From the NCBI RefSeq assembly GCF_003027925.1, contig NZ_PYPS01000030.1:1-64000 (forward strand): DNA of 64,000 nucleotides, read 5' to 3'. The notes beneath the pieces are model-generated. The model made no database searches. It worked only from the letters and a program-made list of their open reading frames with translations, and was not told the origin of the DNA. This document shows, piece by piece, positions 43,095 to 51,641 of the stretch. The translations under genes were made by a program, and so were the position numbers. Each line of letters starts with the position of its first letter. Position 1 is the stretch's first letter. This DNA comes from Micromonospora sp. RP3T. GTDB taxonomy: Bacteria; Actinomycetota; Actinomycetes; Mycobacteriales; Micromonosporaceae.

Positions 43095-43158
43095 CTTTGC
43101 ACCGCGACAGCGGCCGGGCAGAATACCCGGGTGATCCGCGCGGCGGTGACGCCGCGCG
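43095..43158 (+). promoter_or_regulatory. possible promoter and leader hairpin of methyltransferase gene
   Basis: TTGCAC at 43097-43102 and AGAATA at 43120-43125 (17-bp spacing) form a weak sigma-70-type promoter. Downstream, a perfect 9-bp stem (CGCGCGGCG with CGCCGCGCG) with a GTGA loop at 43137-43158 would lie in the mRNA leader before AAGGGG and the ATG at 43184. A regulatory role is inferred only. Confidence 0.3.
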
Positions 43159-43183
43159 TCGCCGACACCCAAGGGGCAGGGAC

Positions 43184-43996
43184 ATGCAGCGGCCGGACTG
43201 GGCACCCGAGACGATCGACATCGAGCGCCCGAGCGTGGCCCGCATGTACGACTACTACCTGGGCGGTTCGCACAACTTCGCGGCCGACCGGGCCGCCGCG
43301 CGGGCGATGGTCGAGGCGGTGCCGGAGGCCCCGCTGATGGCCCAGGCCAACCGCGCCTTCCTCCGCCGGGCGGTGCACTACCTGGCCGAGACCGGGGTGC
43401 GGCAGTTCCTGGACATCGGCTCCGGCATCCCGACCGTGGGCAACGTGCACGAGATCGCCCAGGGCATCGACCCCGACTCCCGGGTGGTCTACGTCGACGT
43501 GGACCCGGTGGCGGTCGCGCACAGCCAGGAGATCCTGGCCGGCAACGAGCGGGCCGCCGTGGTCCGGGAGGACCTGCGCGACCCGGTGGCGATCCTGCGC
43601 CATCCGGACGTCACCCGGTTGATCGACTTCACCGAGCCGGTCGCGGTGATGATCGTGGCGGTGCTGCACTTCATCCCGGACTCCGACCGCCCGGAGGAGA
43701 TCCTGCGGACGCTGCGCGCGGCGCTGGCGCCCGGCAGCCACCTGGTGCTCTCCCAGGCCAGCGACGACGGCCGGGACGGCACCGGCGAGCGGGCCGAGGC
43801 GGAACGGGTCTACCGGCGCACCGACAGCCAGCTCTTCATCCGCGGTCGGGCCGAGCTGACCGCGCTGTTCGCCGGGTTCGAGCTGGTCGACCCGGGCGTG
43901 GTGTGGGTGCCGCAGTGGCGACCGGACGCCCCCGACCAGGCGGAACACGCCGAACGGGCGGTCTTCATGGGCGGGGTCGGGCGGCTCGGTGCCTGA
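43184..43996 (+). CDS. SAM-dependent methyltransferase (PF04672/DUF574 type)
   Basis: A 270-residue protein of the S-adenosyl methyltransferase family common in actinomycetes. It begins with IERPSVARMYDYYLGGSHNFAADR, has the AdoMet motif I QFLDIGSGIPTVGNVHEIA, motif II VVYVDVDPVAVAHS and VLHFIPD. Such proteins occur in many copies; substrates are mostly unknown. AAGGGGCAGGG precedes the ATG. Its end overlaps the GGDEF-EAL gene by 8 bp, indicating co-translation. Confidence 0.9.
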   Translation: MQRPDWAPETIDIERPSVARMYDYYLGGSHNFAADRAAARAMVEAVPEAPLMAQANRAFLRRAVHYLAETGVRQFLDIGSGIPTVGNVHEIAQGIDPDSRVVYVDVDPVAVAHSQEILAGNERAAVVREDLRDPVAILRHPDVTRLIDFTEPVAVMIVAVLHFIPDSDRPEEILRTLRAALAPGSHLVLSQASDDGRDGTGERAEAERVYRRTDSQLFIRGRAELTALFAGFELVDPGVVWVPQWRPDAPDQAEHAERAVFMGGVGRLGA

Positions 43997-45761
43997 CGAC
44001 GTGGCCACCGTGACCGCCGCCGGCCGCTGCCGCCCCGGCGTCTTCGCCCGGGCCTGGGCCAAGGCGGTCTCCGGGACCAGCTACCTGCCGATGACCCAGG
44101 CGCAGCTGGAGGAGATGCTGCAACGGCTCACCGAGCGGCTCGCCCAGGCGATGCGCGCCGACCCGTTCGACCTGCGGATCGGCCAGCAGGTGGGCGCGGA
44201 GCTGGTGCAGTCGCACATCGCCTCCGCCGAGGGCCTGGGTCGCACCGTCGAGGTGATCCAGCTCCGGCTGGTCCGCGACCTCGACCTGGACGTCGACGAC
44301 GTCGAGGACCGGATGTCCCGGCTGCTCGCCACCGTCGCCACCGGGTACGCCCGGGCGCTGCGCGACCGCACGCTGGACGAGCAGGAGTCCATCCGGCGGG
44401 CCGCCATGATGGCGCGCGCCCAGGCCGAACGGGCGCTGCGGGACAGCGAGGCCCGCTTCCGGCACCAGGCCACCCACGACCCGCTGACCGACCTGCCGAA
44501 CCGCACGCTGTTCACCGAGCGGCTGACCGCCGCGATCGTCGCGCCCGGCCGGGGCGCGGACCGGATCGGGGTCTGCTTCCTCGACCTGGACCGGTTCAAG
44601 GTGGTCAACGACTCCCTCGGTCACCAGGTCGGCGACTCGCTGCTGGTGGCGGTGGCGCAGCGGCTGCGCCGGACGCTCGGCGAGCACCTGGTGGCCCGCC
44701 TGGGCGGCGACGAGTTCGTGATCCTGGTGGAGCGCACCGCCGGCACCGACGACGTGGTCAAGGTCGCCGAGGCGGCGCTGGAGGCGGTACGCGAGCCCGC
44801 GCTCGTCGACGGGCACGAGCTGACGGTGTCGGCGAGCATCGGCATCGTGGAGCGGCCGGTGGCCGGCACCTCGCCGATGGAGCTGATGCGCGCCGCGGAC
44901 AGCACGCTGCACTGGGCCAAGGCCGCCGGCGGGGCCCGCTGGTCGTTGTTCGACGCCGACCGGAACCGCCGCGAGCTGGCCCGGTACGCGCTCTCCGCGG
45001 CGATCCCGGCCGCGCTGGACCGGGGCGAGTTCTACCTCGACTACCAGCCGCTGACGTCGCTGCGTGACGGCCGGGTGCTCGGCATGGAAGCGCTGGTGCG
45101 CTGGCGCCACCCGGAGCTGGGGGTGCTCCGGCCGGACAGCTTCATCCCGCTGGCCGAGGAGACCGGCCTGATCGTCCGGCTCGGCAGCTGGGTGCTGGCC
45201 GAGGCGTGCCGCGAGGCGGGCACCTGGTCTGCGGCGGGTGGCGACGCGCCGTTCGTCAGCGTCAACCTGGCCGTACGCCAGTTGCACCGGGCCGACCTGG
45301 TGCCCGAGGTGCGGGGCGTGCTCGGCCGCACCGGCCTGCCCCCGGAACGGCTGCAACTGGAGGTCACCGAGAGCACCATGATGAGCACCGTGGTCGAGCC
45401 GGTCCGGGCGCTGCGGGTGCTCGGCGATCTCGGCATCCGGGTGGCGATCGACGACTTCGGCACCGGGTACTGCAATCTCGCGTACCTGCGGGACCTGCCG
45501 GTGACCGAGTTGAAGGTGGCCGGCGAGTTCGTGACCGGGCTGCGCGCGCCGGCCGGCGACCCGGGCGGCCGTACCGACGAACGGATCCTCGCCTCGCTGG
45601 TCTCGCTGGCGCACGCCCTGGACCTCACGGTCACCGCCGAGGGGGTGGAGACGGCCGGCCAGGCGGACCGGTTGCGCGCCATCGGCTGCGACGCCGGTCA
45701 GGGCTGGCACTTCGGCCGCCCCGGCCCCGCGACCGCCCACGTGGTCCACGCCGGGGTGTGA
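43989..45761 (+). CDS. GGDEF-EAL cyclic-di-GMP enzyme
   Basis: A 590-residue soluble protein with an N-terminal helical sensory region (~1-150), a coiled-coil linker (AMMARAQAERALRDSEARFRH), a GGDEF domain (TDLPNRTLFTERL, LDLDRFKVVNDSLGH, ARLGGDEFVIL) and an EAL domain (GMEALVRWRHPELG, VSVNLAVRQL, LQLEVTES, AIDDFGTGY, TELKVAG, TAEGVET, GQGWHFGRP). The diguanylate cyclase active site is intact; the inhibitory RxxD I-site before GGDEF is absent (GEHLVAR). EAL metal and catalytic residues are all present. It could make or degrade c-di-GMP; the net activity is not predictable. Confidence 0.94.
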   Translation: MPDDVATVTAAGRCRPGVFARAWAKAVSGTSYLPMTQAQLEEMLQRLTERLAQAMRADPFDLRIGQQVGAELVQSHIASAEGLGRTVEVIQLRLVRDLDLDVDDVEDRMSRLLATVATGYARALRDRTLDEQESIRRAAMMARAQAERALRDSEARFRHQATHDPLTDLPNRTLFTERLTAAIVAPGRGADRIGVCFLDLDRFKVVNDSLGHQVGDSLLVAVAQRLRRTLGEHLVARLGGDEFVILVERTAGTDDVVKVAEAALEAVREPALVDGHELTVSASIGIVERPVAGTSPMELMRAADSTLHWAKAAGGARWSLFDADRNRRELARYALSAAIPAALDRGEFYLDYQPLTSLRDGRVLGMEALVRWRHPELGVLRPDSFIPLAEETGLIVRLGSWVLAEACREAGTWSAAGGDAPFVSVNLAVRQLHRADLVPEVRGVLGRTGLPPERLQLEVTESTMMSTVVEPVRALRVLGDLGIRVAIDDFGTGYCNLAYLRDLPVTELKVAGEFVTGLRAPAGDPGGRTDERILASLVSLAHALDLTVTAEGVETAGQADRLRAIGCDAGQGWHFGRPGPATAHVVHAGV

Positions 45762-45816
45762 GACGGGGGCCGATCGACGGCACAATGTGGACCGTGCATG
45801 GCGAACGGACCACCGG

Positions 45817-48800
45817 GTGACGGCCGGCACGGCTGCGGGCGCGTCAGGCGTCGGCGCGCTGGTACGCGGGTACCGGCTCCGGGCCGGTCTCACCCAGGCG
45901 GAGCTGTCGACCCGGGCCGGCGTGAGCGTACGCACGCTGCGTGACCTCGAACGCGGCCGGACCCGCCGGCCACACGCTCCCGCGCTCGACGGCCTGGCCG
46001 ACGCCCTGCGTCTCTCCCCGGCGGAACGCGATGAGCTGCGGGCGGTGGTGGGCCGGGCGGCCGGGGCGGGCACCGGCGCGCTGCGGGTGGACGTGCTCGG
46101 GCCGTTGGACGTCCGCCGGGGCGACCGGCCGCTGCGGCTCGGCTCGGCGAACCAGCGGTGTCTGCTGGCGCTGCTCGCCCTGGGGGCTGGTCGGGTGGTC
46201 GGTCAACAGGAGATCGTCGACGTGCTCTGGGCGGACGACCCGCCACGGACGGCGGTCAACCTGGTCCACGTCTACGTGAGCCGCCTGCGGCGGGACCTCG
46301 CCGACGCCGCGCCCGGCAGGGCCGGGCCGCACCCCGGCGACCAGCTGCTGGCGCACGTCAACGGCGGGTACCGGCTCGACCTGTCGCCCGGCGAGTCGGA
46401 CGTCGCCGCCTTCGACGCGTTCCTCGCGGACGCCGATCGCCTCGTCTCCCCCGACGGGTCGTCCGACGCCGATCCGGCTGCCGTGGCCGAGGCGGTCGGG
46501 GCGGCGCTGGGGTGTTGGCGGGGGCCGGTCCTGGCCGGGGCCGAGCCCCGGCTGACCGGGCACCCGTGGACGGTGGAGCTGGGCCGGCGACGGGTCGACG
46601 CGGCGGCGCGCTTCGCCGACCGGGCCGCCCGCGTCGGTCGCCACCGGGAGGCGGTGCTCGCGTTGGGGCGGGTCGTCGCGGACGAACCGCTGCACGAGGG
46701 GCTGCACGCCCGACTCATGCGGGCGTTGCTGGCCCAGGGCGAGCCGGCGGCCGCGCTCGACGTCTTCCGGGTGGTCCGGGCCCGGCTCGCCGAGGAACTC
46801 GGCCTCGATCCCGGCGACGCGTTGCGCTCCGCGTACGTGGCGGTGCTGCGCCGTCGGCCGGGGATCGCCGGGGCGGACGACGCCGTACCGGCCCCACCGT
46901 CCGGACCGACCGCTGCCGCCGGGTACGACACCGGGCCGTTGCGCCCCGCCCAGCTCCCACCGGACATGGTGCCGTTCGTCGGTCGCGCGGACCACCTCCA
47001 CCGCCTGGACGAGCCGATCCGCGCCGAACGGGGCGACGCCGCTCCCGGCACCACCTTCGTGATCACCGGAATGGCCGGCATCGGGAAGACGGCCCTTGCC
47101 GTGCGCTGGGCACAGCGGGTCCGGGAGCGGTTTCCGGACGGTCAGCTCTTCGTCGACCTGCGCGGCTTCTCGGCGGAGACGGCGGCCCGCCCGATCGACG
47201 TCCTGGCCCGGTTCCTCCGGGCGTTGGGCGTGCCCGGCGACCGGGTGCCCCCGGAACAGGACGAGGCGACGGACATGTTCCGGAGTCTCACCGCCGAACG
47301 TGCGCTGCTGGTGGTGCTGGACAATGCGGCGGACGCGGCGCAGGTGCGTCCGCTGCTTCCCGGCGGGCCCCGGTGCGTCACTGTGGTCACCAGCCGCGGT
47401 CAGCTCTCCGGCCTGGTCGCCCGGCAGGGCGCGATCCGACTGGGCCTGGAGGTGCTCTCCCCCGCCGACGCGCACGCCCTGCTCGCGCGGCGGCTCGGCA
47501 ACCGTCGCACGGACGCCGAACCGGAGGCGGTACGGAACCTCGTCGACGCCTGCGGCGCGCTGCCGCTGGCGTTGCAGATCGCCGCCGCCAACCTGCTGGA
47601 CCGGGGCGACCGGCCGATCGCCGGGTACGTCGCGGAGATCATCTCGGCGAACCGGTTGTCCGCGCTGTCGCTCGCCGACGAGACGGAGTCGGCGCTGCCC
47701 GCCGCGTTCTTCCTGTCGTACCGGCGGTTGCCCGCCGACGCCCGTCGGCTCTTCCGGCTCCTCGGCGTGCTGCCGCTGCACGACGTCACGCCGGCCACGG
47801 CGGCGGCCCTGGTGGCCCGGCCGGAGGCGGAGACCGGGCGGCTCCTGGCGTTGCTCTGCCGCGCCCACCTGCTGCGGTGGGCGCCGCCCGACCGGTACGG
47901 CTGCCACGACCTGCTGCGGCTGTACGCGCGCGACCGGGCGCGGCGGGAGGACACCCCGGCGCAGCGGCGGGCGGCGGTGCAGCGGTGGTGCCGGCACCAC
48001 CTGGCGCGGGTGCACGAAGCCGCGGACGTGCTCTATCCGACGATGCTCCGGCTGCCGGCCGACGCCGCGACGGACCCCGACGGAGGCGCGGCGGACAACG
48101 GCGCCGGCGCAGCGGGCACCGACGGAGGCGCGGCGGACGACGGCGGCGCGGACGACGGCGGCGCGGACGACGGCGGCGCGGCGGACGACGGCGCCGACGC
48201 GAGGACGGCCGGCGACAACACGGCGGACGTCGCCTTCCCCGACGAGGCGTCCGCCGCCGCCTGGCTGGACGCCGAGCGGGGCAACCTGATCGCGGTGATC
48301 ACCCGGGCCGCCCGCCTGGGCCTGCGGAGCGTCGCCTGGCGGCTCGGTGACGCGCTGCGCGGGCACTTCACCCTGGGCGCCGACGACGTCGGTTGGCTCG
48401 CCGTGGGCAACGCCGCGCTCGCCGCCGCCACCGCCGACGGCGACCTTCGAGGTCAGGCCGCCGCCCACCTCAACCTCGCCGGCTGCCTGATCCGCCGGAA
48501 CCTGACCTCGCCGGCGCGTCGGCACGCGCTCCGGATGCTCGGTCTCGCCGAGGAGTCGGGTTGGCTCGACGCCGCCGCCGCGGCGTTGGGCACCCTCGGC
48601 GAACTCGACCAGATGGACGGGCAGCCGGACGACGCGGTGGGCCACTACGAGCGGGCACTCGACCTGAACCGCCGCACCGGCCGACTGGCCGGGCAGGCGA
48701 TCAACCTGAACAATCTCGGCCTGATCTGCCAGGACCTGGGCCGGCTGCACCGGGCGGTCGAGCTGTACGACGAGTCGCTCGCCCTGGAACGCCGGCTCGG

Positions 48801-49455
48801 CTCCCGCACCGGGGAGGCCATCTCGCTGCTCAACCTCGGCGACGTCCACCGGCTGCTCGGGCAGCTCGACACCGCGCTCAGCTGCCTGTCCAGGGCCGCA
48901 CTGATCGCCCGGGAGACCGCCTTCCGGATGTGCGAGGCCGAGGCGTCGCGCACGCTGGCGCTGGTCTGGCGGGATCTCGGCGACGACGATCGGGCCCGCC
49001 GGCACGCGACTGAGGCGCTCGACCGGGCCCGGGAGATCGGGTACGCGACGAGCGAGGTCGACGCGCTCAACGTCCTCGGTGATCTCGCCCGCGCGGCCGG
49101 GGACCCCCGGGGTGCCCGGGAGCGGCACCTGATGGCGCTGCGTACCGCCCGGGACGTCCGCCACCGCCCGGGTGAGGTGCGCGCCATGGTCGGTCTGGCT
49201 CTGCTCAACGCCGCCGACGGTGAGCCGGAGGCGGCGAGACGGCTCGCGGAGCGGGCCACCGCCAGCAGCGGCGCCCTGCGGTGGCGGCTGCTGCACGCCG
49301 ACGCGCTCGCCGGGCGGGCACGGGTGGAACGGCTGACCGGGGCCGCCGGTCGCGGAGCCGGCCCGGCCCGCCAGGCGCTGGCCATCTACCGGGAGGTCGG
49401 GCATCCGCGGGGCGAGACCGGGATGCGTCGGCTGCTCGCCGACGGGCCGACCTGA
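45817..49455 (+). CDS. SARP-type regulator: XRE HTH, BTAD, NB-ARC ATPase and TPR domains
   Basis: A 1212-residue regulator. It opens with an XRE helix-turn-helix (~9-75: LVRGYRLRAGLTQAELSTRAG, SVRTLRDLERGRTRRP), followed by an OmpR-like winged helix (VDVLGPLDVRRGDRPLRLGS) and bacterial transcriptional activation domain (FDAFLADAD to LGLDPGDALR). The NB-ARC ATPase has Walker A GMAGIGKTALAVRW (~417) and LLVVLDNAADAAQV. An Asp/Ala/Gly low-complexity linker (~755-800) precedes a TPR array (NLNNLGLICQDLGRL, SLLNLGDVHRLLGQL). Such regulators activate secondary metabolism; the target may include the two small secreted genes behind it. Starts at 45787 and 45817 are possible; the latter has GGAC upstream. 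Confidence 0.88.
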   Translation: MTAGTAAGASGVGALVRGYRLRAGLTQAELSTRAGVSVRTLRDLERGRTRRPHAPALDGLADALRLSPAERDELRAVVGRAAGAGTGALRVDVLGPLDVRRGDRPLRLGSANQRCLLALLALGAGRVVGQQEIVDVLWADDPPRTAVNLVHVYVSRLRRDLADAAPGRAGPHPGDQLLAHVNGGYRLDLSPGESDVAAFDAFLADADRLVSPDGSSDADPAAVAEAVGAALGCWRGPVLAGAEPRLTGHPWTVELGRRRVDAAARFADRAARVGRHREAVLALGRVVADEPLHEGLHARLMRALLAQGEPAAALDVFRVVRARLAEELGLDPGDALRSAYVAVLRRRPGIAGADDAVPAPPSGPTAAAGYDTGPLRPAQLPPDMVPFVGRADHLHRLDEPIRAERGDAAPGTTFVITGMAGIGKTALAVRWAQRVRERFPDGQLFVDLRGFSAETAARPIDVLARFLRALGVPGDRVPPEQDEATDMFRSLTAERALLVVLDNAADAAQVRPLLPGGPRCVTVVTSRGQLSGLVARQGAIRLGLEVLSPADAHALLARRLGNRRTDAEPEAVRNLVDACGALPLALQIAAANLLDRGDRPIAGYVAEIISANRLSALSLADETESALPAAFFLSYRRLPADARRLFRLLGVLPLHDVTPATAAALVARPEAETGRLLALLCRAHLLRWAPPDRYGCHDLLRLYARDRARREDTPAQRRAAVQRWCRHHLARVHEAADVLYPTMLRLPADAATDPDGGAADNGAGAAGTDGGAADDGGADDGGADDGGAADDGADARTAGDNTADVAFPDEASAAAWLDAERGNLIAVITRAARLGLRSVAWRLGDALRGHFTLGADDVGWLAVGNAALAAATADGDLRGQAAAHLNLAGCLIRRNLTSPARRHALRMLGLAEESGWLDAAAAALGTLGELDQMDGQPDDAVGHYERALDLNRRTGRLAGQAINLNNLGLICQDLGRLHRAVELYDESLALERRLGSRTGEAISLLNLGDVHRLLGQLDTALSCLSRAALIARETAFRMCEAEASRTLALVWRDLGDDDRARRHATEALDRAREIGYATSEVDALNVLGDLARAAGDPRGARERHLMALRTARDVRHRPGEVRAMVGLALLNAADGEPEAARRLAERATASSGALRWRLLHADALAGRARVERLTGAAGRGAGPARQALAIYREVGHPRGETGMRRLLADGPT
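48075..48205 (+). repeat. coding tandem repeats in the SARP linker
   Basis: Imperfect repeats of GACGGCGGCGCGGAC (15 bp) and related longer units encode GAADDGGADDGGADDGG-like sequence between the ATPase and TPR parts. Three consecutive near-identical 15-bp units lie at about 48138-48182. The linker is probably disordered and length-variable. Confidence 0.75.
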
Positions 49456-49470
49456 TCCGGGCCGGCCGTG

Positions 49471-49508
49471 GGCGCGGGACGGGCCGGCGTACCGACCCGC
49501 CCCGCGCC
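49471..49508. terminator. hairpin between SARP regulator and secreted protein gene
   Basis: GGCGCGGG and CCCGCGCC form an 8-bp stem, with an inner CGGG/CCCG pair, in the 61-bp gap between the convergent genes. Confidence 0.45.
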
Positions 49509-49516
49509 TCGAGGAA

Positions 49517-49852
49517 CTAGAAGCTGCTGCCGCAGATGGTCTGCGTGTTCGCGCCCGCCGTGTAGTCGACCACCTGGACGGTGATCGTCGCGCGCGGGCT
49601 GGTGTAGATGCTCGTCGCGTACGGGTTGTCGAACGAGGTGCGGAACCCGTTGTAGGAGTAGATGCCGTTGAAGTACACCCGGTACATGGCGGTGCCGCCG
49701 GAGGCGACGGTGGTGTAGAAGTTCGCGCCGTTGACGTTGGACCAGGTGCACGAGCCGGCGGCGGCGCTGGCCGGGCCGGCCGGGCCGACGATCACGCCGG
49801 CCATCGCCACTCCGGCGACCGCCACGGCGGCGGCCTTCTTCTTCACGCTCAT
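49517..49852 (-). CDS. small secreted protein, first of a tandem pair
   Basis: A 111-residue precursor with a clear Sec signal peptide (SVKKKAAAVAVAGVAMAGVIV, cleavage after ASAA at ~32) and a mature domain of about 80 residues with two Cys (GSCTWS near the start and QTICGSSF at the very end), rich in Tyr, Thr and Asn and probably all-beta. No family is recognised. AGGAAGG sets the ATG. It lies 44 bp downstream of a second secreted protein of similar layout and may be co-transcribed with it. Confidence 0.75.
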   Translation of the reverse strand: MSVKKKAAAVAVAGVAMAGVIVGPAGPASAAAGSCTWSNVNGANFYTTVASGGTAMYRVYFNGIYSYNGFRTSFDNPYATSIYTSPRATITVQVVDYTAGANTQTICGSSF

Positions 49853-49896
49853 GTCGTTTCCTTCCTCGATGCGGTGGAGGTGCCGCACCCACGTGG

Positions 49897-50310
49897 TCAG
49901 GCCACGTAGGTGGAGTCCACCAGGTAACGGATGGTGCAGCTGTCGTAGCCGGAGCTGAGATAGACGTCGGTCCAGTTGGTGACCGCGCCCGGTCCGCTCT
50001 TCAGCCAGACCGTGGCGTCGCCCGGGAAGGCGGGGATGACCCCGTTCCCGCCACCGGTGCCGGCGCCGCCGGTGAACCGGTATCCGTAGGAGGTGTAGCT
50101 GGCTCCCGAGACGTGGATGGTGAGCATCGCCTGCCCCGTGCCGTTGATCGGCTGGAGCTGCGTGGTGACGCTCATCGATCCACAACTGCGGATGTCGGCG
50201 CTGGCCGGGGCCGCCAGGGTGAACGGCACGGCCGCCGCTCCGAGCGCCACCGCGAGCAGCGGGGCGACCGCCCGCCGCCGTCCGGTCGGCGAACCACGGG
50301 TCTTGCGCAT
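49897..50310 (-). CDS. small secreted protein, second of a tandem pair
   Basis: A 137-residue precursor: a twin-basic N-terminus (RKTRGSPTGRRRAVAPLLAVAL), signal cleavage after ASA at ~38, then an all-beta-looking mature domain with two Cys (IRSCGSMS near the start, YDSCTIRYLVDS near the end), a Gly-rich loop (GGAGTGGGNG) and repeated Tyr/Ser. No known family. AAGG precedes the ATG at 50310. It shares layout, though little direct sequence, with the protein encoded downstream. Roles such as surface coat, enzyme inhibitor or antimicrobial protein are all open. Confidence 0.75.
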   Translation of the reverse strand: MRKTRGSPTGRRRAVAPLLAVALGAAAVPFTLAAPASADIRSCGSMSVTTQLQPINGTGQAMLTIHVSGASYTSYGYRFTGGAGTGGGNGVIPAFPGDATVWLKSGPGAVTNWTDVYLSSGYDSCTIRYLVDSTYVA

Positions 50311-50516
50311 TCGGGCACCTTCCCTTCTTATCCATCGATGTAAATCGAGGTGCGGAGGGAACGTAACAACGGGCCGGACGCATCCCGCTGGCTCGACGCT
50401 GACCAGAAAACTGCCGGTCGCCACGGCGCGACGGGGCAGCTCATCGGCATGACGGAACGCGGCGGACCGGCGCGGCGGCAGCCCGGTCGACCGAACGGCG
50501 GCAGCGACGCGCTGGG

Positions 50517-51641
50517 TCAGCCGGCGAGCAGCGTGGCCATCCGCTCGGCCTGGGTCTCCCAGCGCCACTCCCGCTCGACCCAGGCCCGGCCGGCCGCGCC
50601 GAGCTGGCGGGCGAGGTCACGGTCGGCGAGCAGGGTCGCCACCCGGTCGGCGAGCTGGGCGACGTCCCGGCCCCGGACCACGTACCCGGTCTCCCCCTCG
50701 CGGACCGCGTCCGGCGCGCCCCCGGAGTCGCCCGCCACCACCGGCAGCCCGGTCGCGCTCGCCTCCAGGTAGACGATGCCGAGGCCCTCCACGTCCAAGC
50801 CACGGTTGCGGGTGCGGCAGGGCATCGCGTAGACGTCACCGGCGGCGTAGTGCGCGGGCAGGTCGGCGCTGGGCACCGAGCCGGTGAAGACCACGTCCCG
50901 CTCCACCCCGGCCTGCCGGGCCAGCTTCTCCAGGGCGGCCCGGTAGGGCCCGCCGCCGACCACCAGCAGCGCGGCGTCCGGCACCCGGCGGCGGATCTCC
51001 GGCAACGCCCGGATCAGCGCGTCCTGCCCCTTGCGCGGCACCAGTCGCGACACGCACACCACCACCGGCCGGTCGGCGAGGCCGAGCCGCGCCCGGACCG
51101 GCTCGCCGTCGACGCCGGGATGGTAGGTCTCCACGTCGACGCCGGGCGCGAGGCGGCGCAGCTCGGTCAGCCCGTCCAACGCCCGGGCCAGCCGCACCCT
51201 GGTGTACTCGCCGAGGTAGGTGGTCACGTCCACGCCCCGGCCGATGCGCCGCAGCGCCGACCGGGCGCCGGGCAACGCGGCCCACCCGACCTCGTGCCCG
51301 TGCGTCAGCGCCACCGCCCGGCGGATCCCGGCCCGGCGGCGCAGCCCCGACGCGAGCAACCCCAGCGGCGCCGCCGCGCCGAACCACACCGTGTCGCAGT
51401 CGTACGCCCGGGCCAGCCGGGCGGCCCGACGGGCGATCAGCGGCGTGGGCAGCAGCACCCGGGTGCGTTCCCGGACCACCTCGAACGGCTGGTCGGCGTC
51501 GAACTTCTCCGCGCCCCGCCAGCTCGACGCGTAGACCACCACCGAGCCGGGCGGCTGGCGCACCGCGAGGTTGTGCACGAAGGACTGGATGCCGCCGGGA
51601 CGGGGCGGGAAGTCGTTGGTGATCAGCAACGTGCGGCTCAT
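50517..51641 (-). CDS. pimB: GT4 glycosyltransferase, PimB-type phosphatidylinositol mannosyltransferase
   Basis: A 374-residue GT-B enzyme. It begins with TLLITNDFPPRPGGIQSFVHNLA, contains THGHEVGWAALPG, LAPGVDVETYHPG, VVCVSRLVPRKGQDALIRAL (donor-binding Arg/Lys) and the C-terminal EGLGIVYLEASATGLPVVAG with the EX7E donor motif. These match Rv2188c, which adds a second mannose to phosphatidylinositol mannoside at the inner membrane face. Gene position next to fadD15-type genes agrees. Its ATG overlaps the stop of the M48 protease gene (ATGA at 51638), so the two are co-translated. Confidence 0.88.
   Translation of the reverse strand: MSRTLLITNDFPPRPGGIQSFVHNLAVRQPPGSVVVYASSWRGAEKFDADQPFEVVRERTRVLLPTPLIARRAARLARAYDCDTVWFGAAAPLGLLASGLRRRAGIRRAVALTHGHEVGWAALPGARSALRRIGRGVDVTTYLGEYTRVRLARALDGLTELRRLAPGVDVETYHPGVDGEPVRARLGLADRPVVVCVSRLVPRKGQDALIRALPEIRRRVPDAALLVVGGGPYRAALEKLARQAGVERDVVFTGSVPSADLPAHYAAGDVYAMPCRTRNRGLDVEGLGIVYLEASATGLPVVAGDSGGAPDAVREGETGYVVRGRDVAQLADRVATLLADRDLARQLGAAGRAWVEREWRWETQAERMATLLAG

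Noticed and set aside
45844..49404. An 1186-codon minus-strand frame opposite the SARP regulator.
   Set aside because: It is a shadow of a real gene with clear HTH, BTAD, NB-ARC and TPR motifs on the other strand.
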